From: Gammaproteobacteria bacterium
GTDB lineage: Bacteria > Pseudomonadota > Gammaproteobacteria > Steroidobacterales > SZUA-146
Length of the DNA stretch: 42,967 nucleotides
Reading direction: 5' to 3'
Assembly (NCBI GenBank): GCA_013002925.1
Contig: JABDLQ010000274.1
Coordinates: 1-42,967, forward strand
Below, piece after piece: positions 1 through 7,600 of this stretch; within the stretch, counting starts at the first letter, position 1, and each line of letters opens with the position of its first letter. The notes beneath the pieces are model-generated. The model saw nothing but the letters and a program-made list of their open reading frames with translations. It searched no databases and was not told the origin of the DNA. Both the position numbers and the translations under genes were made by a program.

Positions 1-1
1 G

Positions 2-1069
2 GACATACCGGCCGAGCTCAAGGTGCATCGCGTGTTTGCATTAGACACCAAGCGTCATCTGTCATTGTTGGGACGTTATCCGGGATTTCTGGCAAAACCG
101 GATCGCTGGTGTAGCTGGATTTATACAGGTACGCGTGCCGGCCATAAAATTGTACGCCAGTTTCAACCCCATGTAATCTGGTCGACGTATCCGATTGCAA
201 GCGCTCATGCCATTGCCCTGCGTCTCAGGCACGAATACAAAATTCCATGGGTGGCTGATTTTCGCGACTTGATGACCGAAGATGACTGGCCGCCTGACGC
301 CCGCCAAAGGCGCGAGCTTCGTGGCCTTGAAAAAGAAGTAATAACGCAAGCAACGCGCTGTGTTTTCACAACTCCCGGTGCAGCAAGTTACTACAAGGAA
401 TACTATGCAGCCGAGCCAGCCGCCAAGTTTGTTTGTCTGCCAAATGGATTTGATGAATCGAGTTTTACGCACGTCAAGACAAAAGAGCAGCAGGTGGGAA
501 AGCGCCTGACTTTGTTGCATGCCGGAATACTGTATCCCTGGGAACGCGATCCGGTGCCATTTTATAATGCGCTTGCGGCTCTTAAGTCGAAAGGGCGGGT
601 CAGCGCATCTAACCTATCGGTGTGTTTACGGGCAACCGGGCACGATGAGTATCATCGCCCACTATTGAAAAAACTGGGCATCGACGACATTGTCGAGCTT
701 GCTGGCCCCTTGCCGTATCGAGAGGTGTTGCAGGAAATGACTGATAGTGATGGTTTGCTGATTTTTCAGGCCGATAATTGCAATCGCCAGATTCCTGCCA
801 AACTCTATGAGTACTTTCGCGCCGGACGACCTATCTTTGCACTGACTGATAAACACGGCGACACCGCTGCACAAATCAATCAGGAACAGGCTGGCATAAT
901 CTGTCAAATCGATAACACGAATGACATCGAGCATCGACTTGAGGAGTTTCTGCAGACGTTGCGAAATCACAAGGCAAAAACTATCAGCACTGACAGGATT
1001 CAGCGCTATTCTCGTATTAATCAGACCGCGGATCTGGCTGGAGTACTTGAGGCTAGTATGCAAGAATAG
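2..1069 (+). CDS. Glycosyltransferase, GT4-like, 5'-truncated
   Basis: The reading frame is open to the left edge of the window, so the N-terminus is missing; a GTG at 23 is in frame but need not be the start. What remains resembles GT-B glycosyltransferases of exosortase/EPS loci. It has a 'WSTYP' and 'WVADFRDL' segment of the acceptor-side domain, then 'LLHAGILYPWERDP' at the start of the nucleotide-sugar domain. The C-terminal 'QIPAKLYEYFRAGRPIFAL' region corresponds to the E-x7-E-type donor-binding motif of the GT4 family. Family knowledge suggests transfer of a sugar from a nucleotide donor to a lipid-linked EPS intermediate at the cytoplasmic face. The specific sugar cannot be told. The EPS-type genes from 10172 onward fit the same pathway, although the giant-protein gene separates them. 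Confidence 0.8.
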   Translation, partial: DIPAELKVHRVFALDTKRHLSLLGRYPGFLAKPDRWCSWIYTGTRAGHKIVRQFQPHVIWSTYPIASAHAIALRLRHEYKIPWVADFRDLMTEDDWPPDARQRRELRGLEKEVITQATRCVFTTPGAASYYKEYYAAEPAAKFVCLPNGFDESSFTHVKTKEQQVGKRLTLLHAGILYPWERDPVPFYNALAALKSKGRVSASNLSVCLRATGHDEYHRPLLKKLGIDDIVELAGPLPYREVLQEMTDSDGLLIFQADNCNRQIPAKLYEYFRAGRPIFALTDKHGDTAAQINQEQAGIICQIDNTNDIEHRLEEFLQTLRNHKAKTISTDRIQRYSRINQTADLAGVLEASMQE

Positions 1070-1380
1070 GACGTAGGTCATTGATCGTTAAAGTGAGCGA
1101 TACGTGTATCTGTTTTATAAACTAATGACTAATTGCGCAAGACTCACAACTATTGGAATATGGTGAATTAGTAATGGGGTCTTCAGAAGCTCTACGTATT
1201 GTTCAGGAGTAGTTAAAAGAGACAGGAAAGTCGAAGTTTGTTGTCGCCGTTAAGCGACGTTTGGGTTCTTGATTAGATCGCGCTAAGCTTGTGCCGCGCA
1301 AGTGCACCAATGTTATGTGGAATGTTGTAAAACCATTGCATGGGTGAAAAATTCTTACGCATTATTTCAAGCTTCGGGAA
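1070..1380. other. Intergenic stretch without a convincing gene
   Basis: About 310 bases lie between the glycosyltransferase stop and the promoter of the giant-protein gene. There is a weak hairpin (GTCGC/GCGAC around 1241-1256) with no clear T-run, so it is a poor terminator. A short frame from an ATG at 1174 runs to about 1347 but is interrupted by in-frame TAG and TGA. Nothing else recognisable is seen. Confidence 0.5.
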
Positions 1381-1423
1381 CGTGATTAACTTCACATTTT
1401 GTGTTTTCCCGGAGTCGCATAAT
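1381..1423 (+). promoter_or_regulatory. CRP-type site and class II-like promoter of the riboswitch leader
   Basis: CGTGA-TTAACT-TCACA at 1381-1396 matches the CRP/FNR-family consensus TGTGA-N6-TCACA in nine of ten positions, and its right flank continues as TTT as in the full CRP consensus. Exactly 21 bases later is the -10-like hexamer CATAAT (1418-1423). The predicted transcription start, near 1430, puts the site centre (1388.5) at about -41.5, the class II activator position. There is no good -35 hexamer, as expected for an activator-dependent promoter. The start coincides with the 5' edge of the riboswitch P1 stem. The regulator itself is inferred. Confidence 0.7.
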
Positions 1424-1428
1424 TAAAT

Positions 1429-1525
1429 CTACATTGCAAAAGGCTCACCTGTCGAAAGGCAGGGTCGCAAAGCTACCGGTCTAAGGGATTTATCCTATGA
1501 AAGCGGGGTTACCAGTGAATAGTAG
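1429..1525 (+). ncRNA. Cyclic-di-GMP-I riboswitch (GEMM-I)
   Basis: The segment aligns through its length with the class I c-di-GMP aptamer. It has a CACC/GGG-type P2 arm capped by a GAAA tetraloop (about 1453-1464). The conserved core GGGTCGCAAAGC (1463-1474) is followed by the ACCGGTCTAAGGG tetraloop-receptor strand, and the 3' strand AGCGGGGTTACC lies at 1502-1513. P1 can form between CTACATT (1429-1435) and AATAGTAG (1518-1525) with one bulged A. In known members the RNA binds c-di-GMP and controls the downstream gene, here the giant secreted protein. The leader continues about 160 bases to the start codon. I see no intrinsic terminator there, but a small hairpin (1668-1681) sits just before the ATG. 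Translational control is therefore more likely than attenuation, and the direction (on or off) cannot be told. Confidence 0.93.
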
Positions 1526-1686
1526 AGAGGCCATTTTAAGGCGTCCACAATTTGTTGTTACCCGCCGTTACATTCCAACCCCACCGTTAGGTTTTACAGA
1601 CAAGACGCTGAGACACTTTCGGCTGAGTTATTTTGATCAATTTACGCTGTGTTTATTTTTTTGAAAGATTTGAGATCAAATTACTT
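1526..1686 (+). other. Riboswitch expression platform / 5' UTR
   Basis: This is 161 bases between the aptamer and the chosen ATG. There is no GC-rich hairpin followed by a T-run. ATTTG (1668-1672) and CAAAT (1677-1681) can form a hairpin ending five bases before the ATG, in the region where a ribosome-binding site should be. No strong Shine-Dalgarno sequence is visible. The arrangement suggests control of ribosome access, but this is inference. Confidence 0.4.
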
Positions 1687-4600
1687 ATGAGTGTTTATCA
1701 TATTGCGCGAAAGATTCAGTGGGTGGTGTTACTCGTATTAAGCGGGGCTGTCGTTCACTCTACATTCGCGGATGCCATCGATGATCTATTACCCGGTCAA
1801 TGGTATGCTGCGCCTAACTCGAAAATGCAGAGCGTCAATCCTTGCCCGACAGGCGGTTGTGCGTATACCGGCCAGACTGGTTTTCGTTCAGTTCAGATTG
1901 CGTGGAGCGGTGCGGCCTTTGACACCAATAGTGACAGGCTTATTGTCTGGGGTGGGGGTCACGGCGATTACTGGGGCAATGAAGTCTATGTCTTTGACGT
2001 AAACTCTTCACAGTGGTCGCGCTTGACGGAACCCAGCACGCTGGGCCCGAATTCGCAGGAATGCACAGGTATCAATCCGGATGGTCGGCCACGTTCCAGG
2101 CACACCTACAACAATCTCGATTTTTCGCCTGAGCTGAATGCATTTATCAGTTTCGGCAATAGTGGCACGTCGCCTGCAAATATTTGCGCTGATCGTAAGA
2201 CCTGGATTTTGCCGCTTGACAGCGCCACACCGGAGTGGCAGCTGGGCACTGATAATACCCTGTCTGGTGCGACCGGTATGGGCGCGACCGCCTACGATCC
2301 GGTGCGCGGAACATTCTGGCATCAACGGTCCGATGTCGGTGGGTTTGGCATGTATGACCCTGCGACGCACACGTGGCAAAACTATGGTTCCCGGGCGTTG
2401 GCAATTTATGCAACCGGTGCCATCGATCCACTGCGAGATCAAATGCTGGTTATCGGTGGAACTGCCAGCCAGGCATTTGTCTGGGATCTGGCAAACCCGA
2501 ACAACCCACCGCTGAATCTTTTAAGCAACTCCACTTTCACGTCAACCGACACTGATGGTATAGCAGGTGGTCGTGGCGTTGGCCTTGCCTATGATCCTGT
2601 CGTTGACGCTTTTGTCGTGTGGGACGGTGGTACCACTGTTTATACCATTGACCCTGACACCTGGGCGGTCAGCCGGATCAATGCTGACGCCGGTAACACA
2701 GTGAATCCGGGCACAGCGATTACCGCTGGAACGTATGGGCGCTTTCGCTATGTGCCATCCCGCAATGTCTATATTCTTGCCAACGGGGTTGACAAGGATG
2801 TGTTTTTCTATCGGCTCTCAGATGGTGGCGGTAGCACTGCAGCACCGGTCATCGGTATGACGCTGACGAACAGCAATATATTGATTGGCGAAGATGCTGA
2901 TTTGAGCTGGTCCGTTGCCCATGCTGATTCCTGTGTTGCCAGCGGAGACTGGTCAGGTAGTAAGCCGGTAGCAGGCAGCACGACATTTCCCGCGCTGACA
3001 AGCGATCAAACCTTTACGCTTACTTGTAGCGGTGCGGGCGGGACCAGCAATAAATCGATTACCGTCACGGTGTCAGCGCCACCGCCACCACCAGCCGGGA
3101 CAGAAGACTGGGAGGCGCGTTCCACCGCACCGGGCGTATTGTCTGCCATTGGTTTTGATGTGGAAAGCGAAGTGACGAACTGGATACATCTTGATTCCAA
3201 GCAGGATCATGTGGTGTGGGAAACTGCAAACACGTCTTCCGGTGCGGGTGCATTACGCTTTAACATTTTAAAAACGGACGGAGCAAATTCAGGCAACTGG
3301 CGTCGATGGTTAGCCGATGACGAGCGCGAATTTGTTGAAGGCGATGAGTTCTATATTTCTTATCGTCAATATATTCCTGAATACTATGCCACTCATCAAT
3401 TCCTCGGCGGCGGTGGCTGGAAACAGATAATCGTAAGTCGTAACGCCGGCAATATGAATGGAGTGAACTATGTAGGTACACCAACCGGATCCAACCAGGT
3501 CAATGAAATTGTGATGAACAATTACCTTTATCGGAGTTTGCCACAAGGTTATCATCGCACCACGAATGGCTCCTATGTTGGTTTTTACACGGGTGCATCA
3601 ACCGCCTGTTCCCATACCGACTTCAGATTACAGAATGCTGTCGATCGCGGACCGCAATCGATTGGTACAGCGTGTGAAAATGACCGTGCACGCTATGGTG
3701 GGTTGTTTTCCTATGGCTCCCGTACCGGAGTACCGGATCCTCTCACCGGCGCATTTACTTTTACGCCCGATGAGTGGCATTCGTTTAAAATGTGGATCAA
3801 ATTGGGCAGCCAGGGTACCACTACCAGAAATACTCACGTCAAAATCTGGGCGGCGCATGACGGTGAAGATTGGGACCTCATCATAGATCGCGATGACGTC
3901 GATCTGGGTGGAGGTCCTGCGCACAATGCGTATTGGTTATTACCGTATGACACAGGCAAACAACCAGATCCTACCCGTGAGGATACGTATACGCTTTATG
4001 ACGAAGTAATCGTATCTCTGAATGACATTGCCGCGCCGGGAGCGACTGGCTCGGGTGCGACACTGCCCACGGTTGATTTGACGGCCAGCTCCGGATCTAT
4101 CCTGGACGGCGGTTCCGTGCAATTGAATTGGACTTCAACTGCTGCGGATACTTGTACGGCATCAGGGGGCTGGAGTGGTGCAAAAGCGACCAGCGGCACC
4201 GAAACTGTTGGTCCGCTGTCGGCGACAACAAGTTTTGTTCTGACGTGTACAAATGCAGACGGAAGCCGCTCAGACAGCTTGACGGTGACCGTCGAGGCAC
4301 CTATGCCTTACACGATATTACAGAGTAAAACAATTCACCATCAGGATACATTTGAACTTGACGGAGCCACTGTCTCGGATGGAATTTTTGCCTTTGTCTC
4401 GCCGGGTTCCGGGCTATCACAGGTGCAGTTTTTTCTCGATGATCCAACAGCCAGCGGTACACCTTACAGTGTCGAATTTGTTGAACCCTTTGACTTTGCC
4501 TATGATCCGGTTGGAGGGTTTGATACGACAACTATCGCCAATGGCAGCCATTCGTTAACCGCCAAATTATTTCTGGTTGGCGGAGAGGAGCAGATCATCT

Positions 4601-7600
4601 CGGTGTCTTTTACGGTTGCCAATGAGATCATTGTGCCGCCACCGACACTCAGTTTTTCCGCGAGTCCGGTCGCAGTTGATTTTGAGGGCTTTACTACGCT
4701 CACCTGGTCGACAACAAGTGCATCTTTATGCGTGGCGGGCGGAGACTGGACAGGAAGCCGCGCTGTCAGCGGCAGCGAGTCTGTTGGCCCGTTGACCAGC
4801 AATAAAACGTTTTTTTTGAGCTGCACCGGACCAGGTGGGAGCGTCAACCAGACCGCCACAGTACTTGTGGCGTCACCTGACGCCCCTGAGCTGACGATCA
4901 CAGCCACACCTTCTTCTGTTGATTACAACGGCGCTACAACAGTCTCCTGGACCACTACAGGCACAGAATCCTGCGTGGCCTCGGGCGGATGGGTGGGAGT
5001 CCGCCCGGTTTTTGGCTCGGAAACCGTCGGGACTCTGCAGGAAAACACTGATTTTACGCTGACATGCACAGGCCCTGGCGGATCTGTGACAGGTACGGCA
5101 GGCGTGACCGTCGCACCTGTGCCGGCGCCTACTGTGACTCTGGTTGCATCGCCTCCGGCGGTTGACTACAACGGTGCATCAACACTGAGTTGGAGCTCTA
5201 CCAATGCCGAATCGTGTGCGGCGTCGGGTGCCTGGAGCGGCGCACGTTCGTCCCTGGGCGTATTGACTGTCGGTCCGCTGGAAGAAACCGCGGAGTTTAC
5301 GCTGGTGTGTACGGGTGCAGGAGGCACGGGCAATGCCAGTGTCACCGTGACGGTGGCGGCGCCGGCGCCGCCCGAATTGAGCTTTACCGTTTCATCATCG
5401 TCAATCGCCTACGATGGCTCCATTTTGGCGTATTGGACAGCAACTAATGCCACCAGTTGTACCGCAAGCGGTGACTGGTCGGGCGTGCGGGGCCTCAACG
5501 GTGTTGAAGCGCTGGGTCCATTGCAGGAAGACGCCGTATACACATTAACCTGTAGTGGTCCCGGTGGATCGGTCAGCCACACCCAGACTATTTCAGTGGC
5601 CGCACCGCTGGCACCTGTCATCGGATTTACTACCGATGCAGCATCGGTAGATTACGGCAGCGGCGCCCAGTTAAGTTGGGATGTCAGTAATGCAACGAGT
5701 TGTATCGCAAGTGGTGCGTGGAGCGGCACACGGTCACTGACTGGCACCGAGGCCGTAGGTCCGCTGTTAAGCGACAGCACCTACACATTATCGTGCACAG
5801 GACTTGGCGGGACGGCGAGTCAGACGGTGACGGTGACGGTCAATCCGCCTGTACCCACGGTGTCCCTGACAGCGACACCGCTGTCCATTCCGTTTGAGGG
5901 CACAACGACGCTCTCGTGGACCAGCGAGCATGCTTCTGAATGTACAGCCAGCGGTGCATGGTCTGGTACTCTGGCAGGCAGTGGCACGCAAGTATCGGCG
6001 TCTTTATCCACTAACAGTACGTTCATGATTACGTGCACGGGCACTGGTGGGTCTGCTTCAGATTCACTGACGGTTAACGTAGCTGCACCCGGGGCTCCGT
6101 CCGTCGGTTTCTCTGCCAGTCCGGCAGCCGTGGCCAGTGGTGAGTCCACTACATTGACCTGGACATCAAGCAATACAACCGCTTGTAATGCGGCAGGTGA
6201 CTGGTCGGGTACCAAGGCGATCAATGGCAGTGAAAGCGTAGGCCCACTGACCGCCACCAGTACGTTTATACTGACGTGTTCTGGTGTAGGAGGCGACGTC
6301 ACACAGACCATTACAGTTCCGATATTGGTGCCTGAACCGGTTGTAACGTTAACCGCAGCGCCTGGGAGTGTGCCGCATAATGGCAGCACCACACTGACCT
6401 GGACCTCGACGAATGCGAACAGTTGTGAAGCGTTTGGCAGCTGGTCAGGGCTGCAGGCCCTGAACGGCAGCCTGACGGTTGATAATATCGATAGCGAACG
6501 CACGTATGCGTTGTACTGTGAAGGATCCGGTGGCACGGCCAGTGCACTGGTGACCATTGCGGTCGGCGCTCCACCTGTCCCTGAAATCAGTCTATCCACA
6601 GACGTTGTGACAGTCATGTATGGCGATACCGTGACCATCAACTGGGCAGCTACACAAGCCACAACATGTGAAGCCTACGGGGGTTGGTCAGGGATCAAGA
6701 CATTAATTGGCACAGAAGAGAGTTTGCCAATTACCAGTGACACTACGTATGTGCTGGTGTGCTCTGGCCCCGGTGGGCAGGTAGATGCCGCAACAGTCGT
6801 TACGGTTGCGGTTGAGCCCCCCAATGTAACGCTGGAGGCGTCGCCGCTGACGGTAGATTACGACGGTTCAACGACACTGACGTGGACTGCCACCGGAGCG
6901 GACTCATGCCAGGCTTTCGGCAGCTGGTCGGGTGTAAAGGTTACGTCAGGTACCGAGGTTATCGACAATCTTGCCAATACCGGAAATTTCGTATTGTTGT
7001 GTTCCGGCCCGGGAGGTGACGGGGACGCGAGTGTTTCGGTGTTGGTGAACCCGGCACCGCTACCGCTGGTCAGCCTGATCGCAGAGCCCGCAGAAGTCAG
7101 TTTTGGTGGTACAACAACCTTAAGCTGGTCAAGTCGCGATGCAGATACCTGTGAAGCATTTGGTGGCTGGTCCGGCGATCGTGATACTGAAGGGAGCTAT
7201 GTGGTCGAAGATTTACTGGCCACCACGAGTTTCACGCTTTTGTGTCAAGGTCCGGGTGGCAGTCGCGTGTTGATTGCCAATGTTGCGGTTGGAGCTCCGG
7301 AAGCGCCGATCATAGAGTTCTATGTCGAGCCCGATTTTATTGCTTACGGCGGCGCAGCTATTTTGAACTGGACAGTCAGTCAGGCTGATTCCTGTTTCGC
7401 AACCGGCGACTGGTCCGGCGACAAAGCCCTGACGGGTGTTGAAACAATCTCACCTTTGTACTCAACGGCAAATTTCGCATTGACATGTACCGGCGTGGGC
7501 GGCGGCTCGAGTGTGTCTGTCAGCGCAACCGTGGCGTCACTGGCTGACATGGCTTTACAGAATTTTGAAGACAATGAACTCAATACCGACCCGGAAGGTT

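Noticed and set aside
1174..1347. Short frame between the glycosyltransferase and the giant-protein promoter, possibly a decayed gene
   Set aside because: It has in-frame TAG and TGA, each one change from TGG, but is too short and matches no family I recognise. Decay cannot be told from chance.
1633..1686. TTG start for the giant protein, 18 codons upstream
   Set aside because: It would bury the signal peptide behind an aromatic-rich stretch, and no ribosome-binding site supports it. The ATG at 1687 gives a normal signal peptide.
5820..6662. Long minus-strand open frame (about 280 codons) inside the giant-protein gene
   Set aside because: It mirrors the repeat block on the opposite strand; long antisense frames arise from biased codon use. 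The forward frame is plainly coding.
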